NCBI GenBank assembly: GCA_008973525.1
Contig: WACJ01000120.1
Span: forward strand, 868,001 to 932,000
Length of the DNA stretch: 64,000 bases
Direction of reading: 5' to 3'
Source: Stenopsyche tienmushanensis
Lineage: Eukaryota; Arthropoda; Insecta; Trichoptera; Stenopsychidae
The position numbers and the translations under genes were made by a program. Positions 35,878 through 49,129 of the stretch are shown piece by piece. Positions within the stretch are counted from its first letter, which is position 1. Every line of letters starts with the position of its first letter. The notes beneath the pieces are model-generated. The model made no database searches. It was not told where the DNA came from and saw only the letters and a list, made by a program, of their open reading frames with translations.

Positions 35878-36817
35878 CCCTTTGCGCTCGAGGCCTTTTT
35901 CGCTTGGACGAACCAGCAACTCGAGAGCAGTCGGCCGCTCCCGCATAATGAGTTCTTTCCAGTTAACTTAAAATAATTTTATAAACGATAGAACATTTTA
36001 AACTTGTATGTTTTAACATTATACATATTTTCATAGTTCATTGAAGGACATTTGTTAAACATTATGTTCTATATTTTTGCTTCTTATGGTATTTTATAAA
36101 ACAATCTCCAAGGTGCATTTTTGGCTTGTCGGGGCAAGTGTCATAGTAGTACACAGTTTGTCGCCTTTGGCCAGGCCTGGTTCGTCGGGAATAAATCTCT
36201 TTTTTGTCCAAACAAAATAACATGCAGCTTCCCATTTAGTCGGATGCCTTCAGAACCGCTCTGCGAAGTAGAAGCTTTGCTAGGTTGTCTTTCACCGGAT
36301 TCAAACGGTATTCTTGTGGGAATTTCTTTGGATTCTGTGCACATTGTCCATTCTAAAGGTTCAATCTCTTCTGTATACTATGGCTTTCAGATTCATTATT
36401 TAGATTTTTCGTCTTCTTAAACCTCTAACGTCGTCGCTATCTTCATCATTTCCGTCTTCGTTCCCATGAACAACCTGGTTGTGTAGAGATGTTATTTCGT
36501 TTGTTATCGCTGAAAAATTTAACTCGTCTTCACTAGAAGTAATTTTTTCGTCGTGTTCCATGCTTATTGAGCTCAGTAACTTTGAGATAAATAATCTGAT
36601 TGCCATGAAAGTTGAGCTTGAACTAACGTTGAAGGCAGAGTCTGACCCGCAGTTGCCATATAATACAATGTGACATCTCACAACATGATCTACAAAAGGC
36701 CAGGAATAGACTTGTAAAGCGATATTCGTTAGGCCAAACCTAAATAAACACTGTTATCGCTCAATTTACCGCAATGATCCGAGTGGTGCCCGAGAGGCAC
36801 TGCTCGAGCGCAAAGGG
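35878..36817 (-). mobile_element. Internally deleted piggyBac element with intact ends
   Basis: The perfect 15-bp terminal inverted repeat CCCTTTGCGCTCGAG is present at both ends, each flanked by TTAA (35874-35877 and 36818-36821), the piggyBac target. On minus, the 5' half (36400-36681) reads an acidic N-terminal region (ISMEHDEKITSSEDELNF ... GNEDGNDEDSDD). The 3' part holds the Cys-rich C-terminal domain with MHLGDCFIKYHKKQKYRT and a stop near 36060. The catalytic core is missing, so this 940-bp element is non-autonomous but structurally complete at its ends. The 12105-12250 terminus belongs to the same family. Confidence 0.9.
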
Positions 36818-36829
36818 TTAATCCAAGTT

Positions 36830-38040
36830 CATGCTACAATTACCATGCGTGTCTGGCGCAATAAACGAGTATTATTTGTGTCTGCATTTACAGACGCGTC
36901 CCATGGAATATTAAAAAAAAATACTGAAATTGCAGGCTTGTCTGCGAATGTATTGCGTTTAGTATGTGGTGAAATAATATGTTGCGTCCATTTATAAATG
37001 ATTGAAGTGGCTTTTAGCAACTTCAATCATTTTAGTTTTTACATGGTTTTTCATAGCGAATGTGTGCTGAAAATGTGGCATTCTGTAGATTTGAAACCAT
37101 GACAATCGAGTCATGGTTTTTATTAGTCCAACCGCTTAATCACGGGACGATCTAAAGATCGACATTTATAAATGCATAATTTTTTATGCATGATCAAAAT
37201 ACATTTTTTGAAATTATGCAAATTTATAATTAATTTGAATGAAATTTATTCGTCTCATAACACGTTTTGACTGAATTTTTTTGCTATATAAGGGCCAAGT
37301 ACACATCTATTTAAATGATATATTCTTTATGTGCATACTTGAACAAAAATAGGTTGTAATTCATTGTATAATAATTAAAATGCTTTTATTTTGAATATAC
37401 CAGTTAATTAATTTATAATGTGTATATATGCGATGTGCTATCTATGCTCTATAATAATCATTTATACTCGTATAGATTGTAAATCATTTCTTTTTCCTTA
37501 AGGTATACGTGTAAAGTGTGGAATGTTATTTAAAGAGACTTTTATACGGATGACATATTTAATACGCTTCTCTTAGATGCAAAATGGCTTTATGGTTGAT
37601 AAAACGAGAAGATCTTGTGAATACCTTAATCATAGTCAACGCCCATTAGAAGATAATCAATAAACAAATAAATTATATTTGGTACCCGTAACTTTTTCTG
37701 ATTTACAAATATATTTATTAAAAATATAAAGTTTTTCTCTTATTCATTTTTCTTCCATTACTATTCTTTTGATTCTTTATTTCGCACATTTGTATAGTTA
37801 ACATCATTATTATTAATATTATAATAAATAATATTATAGTGAGAAACCTCCCAAATTTTCAGCCAGATCGATCACCAACTTTTTAAGCTATGATGCGGAG
37901 ACGAAACGATAATTCCGAAGGATAGAACAAGATGGTTCTTTTAACTTACACATACATACATATGTAAAACATAAATATTTATTTTAAATAAATCTGTACA
38001 TAATTGATGAGAAAATAAAAGCCCCAGGACATTAAAAAAG
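36830..38040. other. AT-rich gene-free stretch
   Basis: No coding or transposon motif recognised. Palindromic AT runs occur near 37805-37840. Confidence 0.45.
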
Positions 38041-38049
38041 CCAAGGATC

Positions 38050-38255
38050 AGGAATCCCTAGATGGTACTAAGATCGGTGAATATAAAGGATTTTTCCTGT
38101 CCACCCGAGTGATTTTAGCAGTGTGAGGCCATGCGTTGTCGTGTTGTCGATTCGAAATCGATTTTTCGAACCATCTAAACTGGTTTTCCTCCTTAAGACA
38201 CGTAAAGAAGAAAGAGGTGTAATTTGAATGGCTTGAAATACAATTGGCCATCAAC
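38050..38255 (-). pseudogene. mariner catalytic-site fragment
   Basis: Minus strand: QHDNAWPHTAKITR then NPLYSPILVPSRDS, matching the mariner block HDNARPH.A (second catalytic Asp) followed by the HP.YSPDL region. About 40 recognisable residues, just beyond the MBTPS1 3' end. Confidence 0.7.
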
Positions 38256-38356
38256 TACTCATTAAAAAAGATGCAAATTGAAAAAAAAGGCATAACATAA
38301 ATTAAAAATATATTAAAACAAACTCCAATTTCATAATTTAATACACATACAAAATA

Positions 38357-41300
38357 TTAAAATCCTATTATTTGCATAATTCGATTAGACTTTTTCCTCT
38401 TCGCTGACACTCTCCTGCAATTCCGTCTGAGATACAGACAGAACGCACTTATTGCTAATACGACTAGACCAATGGAGACCCACGTAAAGGGGCCATCTGA
38501 CGAAGTTATTGATGGGCGAAGATTTGCCGCCTGCTTATTTCTCCATAACCAGAGAGCCTCCTCCTCGGCGTCCGAACCGTCCTGCGTCTCCGCAGATGAG
38601 AGGGCTTAAAATGAAACAAACGATGAATCAAACGAAACTGTCTTAATCTGTTGAAGTTATATTGAAAAATTACCTTTCAACGGCTCGTTTTTCGATAATA
38701 AGTGATGCGGCCTATACAGGGACGACGACGGTGAAGATGTGATATTTAATGGAATACCCGTAATTAATTTTTGATTCGTTTCACAAGACGGCAGAGGTCT
38801 TGTACCGCCGCCCAATGTATTTTCTAATACTCTTGAATAATGATGCAATCCGTTACCTTTCATACGTTGCGGAAGTTCTGCATGATAAAAACGTATAAAA
38901 TTTCAAATTTCGCATAAAAAAGTATCCTATTTAAAAAAAAAACGCTACATACCGGATGGAATAATATTAACTTCTCTATGAGGTAGATTGTTATCGGTAA
39001 ATAATTTTGACATGTGGCCAGCTGAAGTATATTCCAGGATCGCATCCAACATCCAAAAGCACGCTTTTTCGAGATGACTACTATCTAAACAATTTGAATC
39101 TCCATAAATCGCTATTCGACCGGATTTCTTTTTATATGCTTGTGATATTGTCTGATTTATATAAGTTATATTCTCTAGTGATTGATCGCTCAAATAACCA
39201 CTATATGGATTCGTCTGCAAGAGACCTAAAATCGGAACTTGCAGTATTTCCTCTTTAGAATTTGGTTGTTTACTATCACTATTCTCCAAAACAAGAATCT
39301 AAAATATAAATAAATCAATGTATACATTAATTGAGATTTCATGTATTTTATAATATAATATAGCTATAGGAAATACCTGTTTTCCTTGATCTTTTAATGG
39401 CGTCGATACTAATACACCTTGCAATGGAAATGTGTGAATATGAGTACCACTGGCATAGTACATGTCATGATCTCCGAGTTTGAAATTTCCTTCGAAAACT
39501 CTATCTCCTAAAGCTATTTGGAATACACTCAATAAATCATTCAGGGCTGGTACGTTAGCTCCTCCTGTTTCTGGCATCCACCTGAATCAAAAAACATAAT
39601 AGTTGCTTTGAACCGTATTTTTGAAAATAGTTGAAGCACACGATCACTTACCATTGTCTTGTGTTTTCATCATAAAATCTTGCCTTTTTCATAACCGATG
39701 TGTTATACCAGTCGGCAAAAATAATAACCGAAAGACCATTATCAACGTCCTTTTTAAGTTTGGCTATTTCTTCGGGGAAATATTCTTCTTCGGGATCAAC
39801 AAGTAATAATGTACCATATTGTGAGGCATCTAAGCAAGTCAACGGAGCTCCTGTGAAATACACAGCACTTTCACATAAATCATTGCACCTTTATTAATAA
39901 ATGTGACATAATTCGCGCAAACACATTTAAAAACAGCACGCTGAACAGTTTAATTAAAGATGGCAACGCAGGAAATATATTTTCAAACTGCAACACATGC
40001 AATAAAAACAGTTTCATGCGCAAAATTGCTGCGGGGTGAATTAAGAAAATATTAATACTAACCCAATACTTCAATATAATACCCTAAATTACGCAAGTTT
40101 TGATATAGATCTTTAAAATTTGTGTGTATGTGATCAGCATTCCAATCGAGTGGATCACTCTTAATTTTGAGATTATCCCTTGGGAAGTAGCCTGGGGGAT
40201 AACGCAGACTGTGAAATTGATCCCAAACTATTCGACGATTACTCGGCGGTTGAGGAATTATTTTTGCCCTGAAATGATATACCTTTATGAATTTTATGAT
40301 TATTTTGATGATTGTTATAAAGCTCGGTGAAAAATGAACCTGATTGGGAGAGTGAGGGTTGTATTAGTTGAAGTGTTGCCATTTTCTAGCGGTGGATGAT
40401 CACTCTCGATGGTAACATTCAAATGACCTTGAGCTATCCCGTCGAATGTTAAGGCGTACGGTGCTACAGTCATGCTAACGGCTATCCAGCCAGACCACGG
40501 CCAAATCATTTCACTGTGTGATACGCTCACTTGTAATTTCATTCCGTGTTGACCAATATATGGATACCATTGTACGTCAATCTAAAGAAATTAAATTGAT
40601 ATATATCGGGAGGTAAAATTAAATTAATTAATATCATATTGCGTGATATGTTACCACTTGACCGGAAACTCCCAAACCGTTTAAAATTGTAACATTGACT
40701 ATGGTAGGCATTGCACCAACATACATAGGTTGTGTACAGTATGGCCACATATATTGGCACTCCGTGAGGTCAATATACGATGGACTTAGGCTTGCCTGAG
40801 GTTTATATCCTTTGAGTATCTATAAATTTAAATTACTTATTCATATATCATACATTATGTTTTAGTACAAATGATATCACATTAATATGAACCTGATAGG
40901 CTTTTAATAAATCTAATTTTCCGTGTCCTTGTTCAAACATATTTACACCAGGCAACCGTCTAGCTGATGCCATTAAAGCCTGTTTCATAGAAGCCGGTGT
41001 TAAATCTTTCTTATATAGAACTCCGCTTGCTAATAGAGCAACTGCACCGGCAACAACAGGTGAAGCAACACTTGTACCTATAGAAATAATTTACAAAAAA
41101 TTTGAATTTGTTATTGCATATTATTTATACAACTGTAATTTAAAAAAAATGATAATACAGCAATGAAGACAGTTGATTGTACAATATAAATTCATGTTTG
41201 TATCTTATCTTGATATGTAATTAATTATACATAAGTTTTCATAAGCATAATAAATAAATACATACCAGAAAGAGATCTGCAACCACCTTTCATACTGGAG

Positions 41301-44300
41301 CCTCGGACGCTGCTACCGTATGTTACAATATCAGGTTTAACTCTTCCATAACCCTGAAGATTACAGATTGTTCTTATAGGAATTTCAAATTATAAATTAA
41401 GGAAAAAAAACAACAGATGTTTACCTGTGGTAGTTCCCACGTCGTCATGCCCCTCGATGAAAATTTTGCAATTTGATTATCAAAATTAATTCCACCTACG
41501 CCAATAACATCCATTTGATCGGCTGGATTGTTTAGCGTACCGTATAGGGGACCATCATTACCGATTGCAGACACCATAATCACCTTAAAAAACAAAAATA
41601 TCTCGATTTAATTGCATTTAAATTTTTCTTCAGCTGTAATAAATTTCGTTTCTTTGATAGCTGTTTACAACGAATTAGCACCGTAGAAAAATTACCTTAT
41701 TAGCGGTGAGTTCCCAAACTTTGTCGACGAAAGGCTGATCCATAAAATCTGGGCCGCCGATACTTAAATTTAAAACGTTTATTTTCTTCATGATGGCGTA
41801 ATTAAATGCGTCTAGGAACCAAGAAGTATACGATACCTGTGATTTAAGAAACGATAATGAAATACGCGTGTAAAATGAATTGTGTTAGATATTTTTGTGC
41901 GGAATAAATATACGGACTTGATTGTTTGTAAAAACTCTGAAAATGTGTAGATCAACGTCGGGAGCAAATCCTAAACATTCTTCGCTGGATGCAATGACGC
42001 CAGCGACGAATGTTCCGTGGCCAAGCCCATCGTCTAGAGTTTTTTCATTGGTCCAATTGGTTCTTTCTTTTATTTTCTTAAAATGAGGATGACTTTTAGC
42101 TAAGCCGGTGTCAAAAACTGCCACCCTAACACCTTTGCCTAAAATATAAAATATTAAACATTATATTTATGGAGTCTTTAAGTCGTGAGTTATTTTTTGA
42201 TGCAATTTTCGACCTTAACAATAGATTTACCAGCTATTGATACAACAACGTTGAGAAACGAGTCATGCTGTCTTTTTTCAGTTTGCAAGTTTTCAGCTGT
42301 GCCCTCTTGTTTGCGCGTATTATTCCAAACAACGAAGTATTATTAGATCTTAATTTTAACGCCAAAGGAATACTCCGATAAAAAAATTATCGGTTGTCTA
42401 CAGTTCTACCCTTCAAGGTATACGGTTCAAGAAGTTTCATTACAACAAATTCGCTTAGAGGGGTTAATGCATTTCGAGCTTCGTCTTTTCCCAAATACGG
42501 AAAGCCACCTACCACATATTTCGTCTGCACATCAGACGCCAGCCAAAATTTGATGCCAAATTTATGGGGTTTGTTTGGCATATACTGGGTAAATCTGCAT
42601 CTGGCTTTCGTCGGAAAGGGTTGCTCATCCACGGTAATATAAGCTCGCAGTTTGAAGCTATTTTGACAGTTTTCAATAAATTTGTCCCAAACTGCTGAGA
42701 CTAAAGCGAATTTGTCTGTTTGCAAACGTTGACTCCTCTTATTTCTTTTGTCCAAACAAATGTATCGCAGAATCTCAGTATATCACGTCTACTCATAATG
42801 CTTGACAAAAATAATGATCCTCACTTATTGTTCTACAAATATTGAAGCCTCAGAGTATTTCCTTCATACGCCCCATGTGCGTACAATATTGCAAGAAACG
42901 CCTTCAATTTTACTTGCGTAATTGTCCAGTTTTTACCCAAAACTCGAGAGGCTTCTAACTCTTATTGACAACATGTGGCTCGGATAGCCATTAGACTTCT
43001 TCCTTTGGGGCTATCTTAAATCGCAGGACTATGCGTATAAACTGCAAACAATCGATGCCCTCAAAGGCAACATAAGGAATGCCATGCAGCAAATTCAGCC
43101 AGATTTATGCGACAAAGTCATCGAAAATTAGACCCAAGCAAAGCCGCGACGGAACAACGTTTAAACAATGTTATATTCTGTACTTGAAGATGAAAAACAT
43201 GCGCTATATATTTTTAATACAATATGGAAACGTTTGAATATTTGGCGTGTGTACACCGACATAAAAAGCTATTTTTCTACAACAAAAAAAATTAAAGATT
43301 AATAATACCGGTAATGCCTAAGCTCCATAGAATATTTGCTTGTAACACTGCAGTAATTTGAGGCGGTGATGCTCGTAGAAGTTTTCTTCCATTTTGACTT
43401 CGACTACTAGATCCTTGCTGTATTTGAAATATTAAAATGTTATAAATTATATATAAAATATAATATCGGTCATTATATTTTTTCAGTCCAGAGTTTATCT
43501 TTATTATTAAAAAAAAACATGATATTAATACATTATTCTGTAACAGAATAGTTATCTTAATATTATCATTTTCAGTCTTATTAACATTATGAAGATAGAG
43601 AATGTTATGACTACTTATTCACGTATTAAATTTTATTCAAATTGATACGATCAATGTCAGTTGAAACCAGTTTCTAAACTTAACCTTCTTGAATAATTAT
43701 ATGAAACTTTCGACATTAAAAATACTAACAAAAATAACGCTAGATTTTTTAATATATGCCTTTTCAAACGTACCTGGTCAGATTGGCTGCTATGAGATCT
43801 AATGGATCTTCCACGATAAGTGGTTCTCCAACTGTGAAATAAACATGTAGAAAATTCACAATCTTTATCATCAAAGTTGGCCTGCAGATATTCATCATCC
43901 CATAAACTATCAAAATGACTATTCATTTCTTCTTCGTCTCTTTTAAAATATGTGTCATTACTGCTATTCAAATCGAGATCATCTTCACTGACTGTGTATT
44001 TAATTTTTCTTTGGACCATGCGTTGAGATGTTACTCTTTTGATAGCAGGATGATCATCTAAAGCTAACAGACTGGAACTAAAATCGTCACCTTCAAAGAT
44101 GACAATATCAAAATCGCTAGGAAAACTCTGCGCTGGATTCAGACGATCGAGAATTCTCCAATTGGTTGCCTACAAAAATAATAAACGACATCATCTCCAA
44201 AAATTTGAACACATTTTAAGTACATACAGTCACAAGAAACATGAGATTTATAGAATGTAGAAACATTGACAAATATTACTCACCCCTGACACATTCATTG

Positions 44301-44553
44301 CAGCATTGATGAATTTCATCCTTGCCTGTGCATTATAGTAGGCGTTAAATGCAATTATAAATTCATTCTTAACTATATTTGTACTAAATTGAAAATCTAC
44401 TAATGTCGACGTATTGGCACTGCAAGTGTTATCATCCGACTCGTTTACATTAATACTGTTACTAGATACAATTACAGGATATCCTAGTAAAATAATTATC
44501 ATTAATGATATCACAATTTGCATTGTGTTTAAATTAAATGCATATGATTTCAT
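38357..44553 (-). CDS. MBTPS1: Membrane-bound transcription factor site-1 protease (S1P), complete, 16 exons
   Basis: Subtilisin-type Golgi protease that makes the first luminal cut in SREBP and ATF6 and matures other proteins (family knowledge). Exons: 44284-44553, 43774-44169, 43309-43417, 41918-42138, 41696-41836, 41425-41583, 41266-41353, 40893-41077, 40655-40819, 40340-40581, 40063-40268, 39652-39850, 39377-39581, 38953-39298, 38674-38877, 38357-38604; frame continuous, 1127 aa (human 1052). Hydrophobic signal segment near 10-30. Catalytic residues intact: Asp268 (VAVFDTG), His299 ([10 protein letters not shown]), oxyanion Asn388 (SAIGND), Ser464 (GTSVASP), each shifted by +50 from human because of a longer propeptide. 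Autoprocessing site region GRKLL at about 232-236 (human RRLL). One membrane helix at 1085-1104 and a basic cytosolic tail ([13 protein letters not shown]). Intron 4 has an unusual donor (GTCCGT). The start is the first Met; Met at 44523 is an alternative. Intron 3 holds piggyBac and mariner debris. Confidence 0.97.
42387..42800 (-). pseudogene. piggyBac transposase fragment in MBTPS1 intron 3
   Basis: Minus strand reads [40 protein letters not shown], then [20 protein letters not shown] and [16 protein letters not shown]. This is the piggyBac stretch containing the first catalytic aspartate (VDEQ) and the KPHKFGIK block. Frame is open for 122 residues, then lost. No TTAA-flanked termini are visible. 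Confidence 0.9.
42940..43260 (+). pseudogene. mariner-like transposase C-terminal fragment in MBTPS1 intron 3
   Basis: Plus strand: [20 protein letters not shown] then [20 protein letters not shown] and a CDKVIEN end, with stops. The [12 protein letters not shown] motif is the end of the Tc1/mariner DDE/DDD domain. Homologous to 14560-14700. Confidence 0.85.
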
Positions 44554-44559
44554 TGCGCT

Positions 44560-47500
44560 TTTTTTTCATCTATTATTTAACATTTTCATTTTGTGTCCCT
44601 AATGTATGGATAATGCCCACCCTTCCAACCGTTGTTGGCGAATCTATTGACATTACAAACACTTGTAAAACCTGTAACAAAATTAAAAAAATATATCTTA
44701 TATTTTATACAAAAAATGTCTATTTTGCCATGTATATGCATTTAATAATAACTAGCTGATTATTAAAACTTAAGAGAGCAATTTAAAAGCCTCGTATTCG
44801 AGTGAGTAATACCATCTAATCCCACACATTTCTGGCGATTTTCTATTCTGCGCGACTTTCACAAAAATGCTCATACTTATTTTATATTAATGCTAATTTA
44901 CTAAAAAGTTTTCTTCGAGAGGTCCGCGAACTCCATGAATTTAAGAACCATTGGTATAGTTCATAAGTATTTAGAATAACACCCAAACTGTGTTCAAGTT
45001 TGTACGAAACGCTTTGAAAATACACTGATTAGGATTCATATATTCATCTGATGAAAATCAAAATGAAAAATGTATACTTTTTAAAAACCCATTCGAATTT
45101 TTACGACTTAAGTAGACGATAAGGTTATATTGTTGCACTCATTAACTATGAACAGAACTCGATGCAAATTATTTGTAATAACTAGAACGTTTATGACTCG
45201 ACAAAGAATTATTTTTTAAGGACCATTTATAACAATATTGTAAGCTATTGTAAAAAAGCACATGGGATCATATCTATATTAAGTCGTAAAACTAAAGAAA
45301 AAGTATGTACGCATTGTGTAGAGTGCTAACAGATGAAGAAATCGCATTTGATATGCCAACCAGTGCCAACGTGAGACTGGAACGAGTTAAAATCCTTAAA
45401 TCAACATCTCATTATCTAAATTTCAGGGTTCTCGTATCAATTAAATAACTTAATTAATACCACTAGTAATCGATAAAACACGGTTGTGTGCAAATTCTAA
45501 AGAATTTGGACAATCGTCTAGAACAAATAATCTCCAATGAACATCCTCTATACTTGACGCATTATCTGGGAAAAGGTTTAATACTGGCACACAGTCAAAA
45601 TTCTTCGATTTTCTAGCAGAATATGAATATAAAAAAAGAGGAGAGGTCGGTCGAAGCAGCTCTAACAAAAGCGCTCCTCGACAAGAAGACGTGGCGCTTT
45701 GAATTGTGGAATGCACCCATATAGGAACATACCCGTTTTTATTCTGCACCCGAAGCTGTCACATGCTGATGTGACGGATGTCTGTCTAAAGTTCCCCCGT
45801 GTACAAAGACATGCAGTCAGTGAGCAAAATTAGCGCAATATAGTTAAGTAAATATAGATTTTCAAGTTAAAAAACTTGAAAATTATTAAAACAAAATTAT
45901 TATTTTAATTTGATATACAATTAAAAAACACACATTCATGTGCCTTAGTGAAAACATGGCAAAATCATTTATCAGCGCGAAGATAATTTTGTAGCTTTTG
46001 CGATGATAAAAACTTCAAATCTTACTATCAGCAAATATTTGATTGAAAATGAACATTTCTTTTCTTAAATGGTTAACAATTAAATGCAATCAAAATTACA
46101 GGCTCAGGGTCATCAGGGTATTTCAACTTTACTACACTTATTTCGAAAATGAAATATTAAAAGAAATGCTTTATTTAAAGATAAGATTTATTACACAGAT
46201 TTAGTTGTATGTAAACAAATACACCGGCACAAATACTGAATTAAAACAACACACGTATGAGATGCGACTTCTTCGAATGTTCAAAAGTGTGTATTAGAAA
46301 ATGTTGATAGTTAATATTCAAATCAAATTCACTCGAGAAGCATGTCAATTGGATGCATCTCTGCTGGGACGACGCGAATAGAAAGTAAACAATTTGGACT
46401 GAAGCCGTTTTGTATGCGAGTGTGGGCATGTACCGCTATGCTTCAAACAAACGAAAGAAACATTAAATAAAGTAACATTGTTTTAAAAAAATAAAAATTA
46501 CCAATTTTTATATGGAATGCCGTAAGAATAAACAGAATCTCTCATTTTAAAAGCGTGCGACAGGTACACAAACGTCACTGGCGACCTCTCCATGTGACAT
46601 TTTGATCAGACGTGGCACACGAGTGAAATGCTATTCCCCAGTGCCAACGGCTATTTGTTATTAAAATTAAATTACAGATTTTTTTTATAAAATATGAATG
46701 TTTTTTAATCATTCATCATCAATTAAATATCTTCATTTTTTGTAATTTGAGACCGTATTAATTTCTTGGTGCTTTTTATTAAAACATGATTTGCTTAAAA
46801 TAATAAAAACCATGTCCAGGATAAAAGTTAAAAATATATATGTCCTCTCTCCAAATATAATGACTTATTAAATAAAGATTAATTTCGTACATAAACATTT
46901 TTTCCAGCCCAATAATTGAGCTGATTTGCAATAAAAGAACATTTAAATTCATGTATGATTGGTTAAATTTAAATCAATTAATTAAAAATACTTATGTTGA
47001 TGAACTTTCAATGACAATATTGTTTTTATGTATAGGTCATCTCAGGTTGCATACAATCTATATGACGTTAATACGATAAATTAATGGAATTATCATTGTT
47101 CATTTCAGTCTTAGCATAAAGAACAAAGGCTTAATAAATAAAACGTGCGGTTTTATATGAATAAGTTTTGAGTGCATACTGGTTCATATAATAATAAGGT
47201 ATGATAAAATATAAGCATTTTATATAGATGAAAATAATTAACCATCGATGTTAACCGTATGATATCGAAACGATTTTTGGATTTATTGAATTCAATTTCA
47301 AATTTATAAACTTAAAAATGTTATTTTTATTTCCAACTTATACATAAAATACAACTTATTAGATCTATTTATTTTCGATAACCAAATTCGATACGTCCCA
47401 ATACAAATATTAAATCTTGCCAGTTGAGGACTTACTACTTAAAATTATATGCTTACTGCTTGTGGATAAATTATTCGCAAAGTCACCCCTTCCATTTTTC

Positions 47501-48500
47501 CATTTCTTTGCGTCCGCTTATGGCCGCATTTCGACGCGTTAAGCCCTATTTTCCTTTGCGTACGGCGTGCGCCTGATATTTGTAATGCCTTCACTCAGTT
47601 GTATTCATACTGCTTTTGAAATCGGGTTCCGCTTATTATGTAACAGTTGCGAGCTAAAATAAATTCAAATGATATAAGCGATCAACACTTTCGGTTGTTG
47701 CAATTTTCCCTCCACAAAATTCAGTGTGAGTAACATAAAAGCTATTTTATTTTTGTGCGGAAACAGCTCCCATACAGTCGAGATGAGCGTCGGAACATTA
47801 AATACTGACTGCCTACATGACGTACGAATGTCATATTAAATGCACATCTATTAAAAAGCGAGCTAAGTCATGCTTAACCTTCGTAAAACTGGTTTTGATG
47901 CATCTTCGACGATTGTTTATATTTGGGAGTTAATATTTTATTTTTTTCAAATTTAATCTAATCATATTTTTTAAAATGTCAGGGCGGGAAAGGGGGCGTT
48001 GCGAAGTTGATTTTAAATATTTCACCAATTGCCCCTGATATACATATTATTTTTAAATTAAATATATAATAATAACACATTACGGTCGGGGGTTCGTATG
48101 CATGCTTCAGTGTTGTGTTAGAAATTGTACTTCAACTTTTATTATATGCATATTTTTAACGAGTGATCCAGAAAGAGTACGCTCGCACATGTGACGAACA
48201 GCGCTCCACACACACTTTCCAAAACATTTGCGTTTATATCGGTAGTGCCAAAAATACATGCCGTTTTTACACGTCTGTTTTGTAATGGTTTCGTTACGCT
48301 TTGATACAGTCATTGTTCAGTTCAGTTTATCAAATATATCAATTTTTCCGGTCCAATACAATAGAAATCAATAATTTCCCCTCGATTTACAAATTTATAT
48401 GACGAATATAAATTAAATTCAATGCATTTATGTCGTTTCAACAGCAATATTAATTTTTACTGTTAAAATTCCCAAACAAGAACAGACTTGGCCACGAAAT
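44560..48500. other. Gene-free stretch upstream of MBTPS1
   Basis: Contains the repeat 45190-45365, and near 44915-44960 a decayed hAT-MITE terminus (GGTCCGCGAAC...TTTAAGAACCATTGG) resembling the 29713 and 53879 family. An open frame at 45450-45749 matches nothing I recognise. The rest is AT-rich without signals. Confidence 0.45.
45190..45365 (+). repeat. Dispersed repeat, second copy of the 15300-15475 family
   Basis: Same order of shared blocks as 15300-15475 in the same orientation, including GTGCTAACAGATGAAGAAATC. Function and class unknown. Confidence 0.6.
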
Positions 48501-48509
48501 CCAAATTGG

Positions 48510-48782
48510 CCTAAACGTCACGAAAAGTGAAACCCTAAGCGGCAATTGGTCGGAAAGGGGAGGGGAGAATTGTTTGTAGTTTTTTCGTCTTCGTCACATA
48601 TATCATAGAGACGCTACGCGCATGCGCCACACCACCTTTACTGTGAGGGTTTATACGTATCATGAAGCAACCATCAATAAACTACCACCTAGATCGTGCC
48701 TATTTTATTATATATTACACAAACACATCTTAATCTTTTAAAAATCAATGCTTATATTTTTTTCCTTTTCTATGAGCTAATA
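48510..48782 (+). repeat. Dispersed repeat family R3, copy 1
   Basis: Starts near AACGTCACGAAAAGTGAAAC and ends near TTTCTATGAGCTAA. Shares CGCATGCGCCAC-like sequence, TATACGTATCAT, AGCAACCA and CCTATTTTATTATATATTAC with copies at 49885-50110 (+) and 58797-59070 (-). No frame is conserved; probably non-autonomous. Confidence 0.8.
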
Positions 48783-49129
48783 AAGTAGTCCCATATATCA
48801 TACATTATCAAAGACGTATGCGATGTCAAAGTCTCCCAAGATTACAATTTATTTAAATAACATTACATGCTTTTCTGCGTATCTAATATAATCATCTTTT
48901 AGCATTTCAGTTGTGATCAATTAACACTGTGATTATGCTAGAGCATATTGGTAAATCCAAAAATGTCTCCACATCTGAATGGATCTTGATGTTTCCGTTT
49001 TATTTTTAAATTCAACAGAGGTCATCAGGGCTGCCCATTGAATGATCTTTGCTACGTAACTGATTCTATTTTGAGATGTATTACTCAGAATGTCTTGTAA
49101 AAAGGCTATTCTTATTGGTATTATTAGGT

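Noticed and set aside
36121..36420. Plus-strand 99-residue frame
   Set aside because: Antisense shadow of the piggyBac remnant 35878-36817.
45450..45749. 99-residue minus-strand frame
   Set aside because: Longest unexplained frame of that area but with no recognised motif; probably chance or a decayed repeat.
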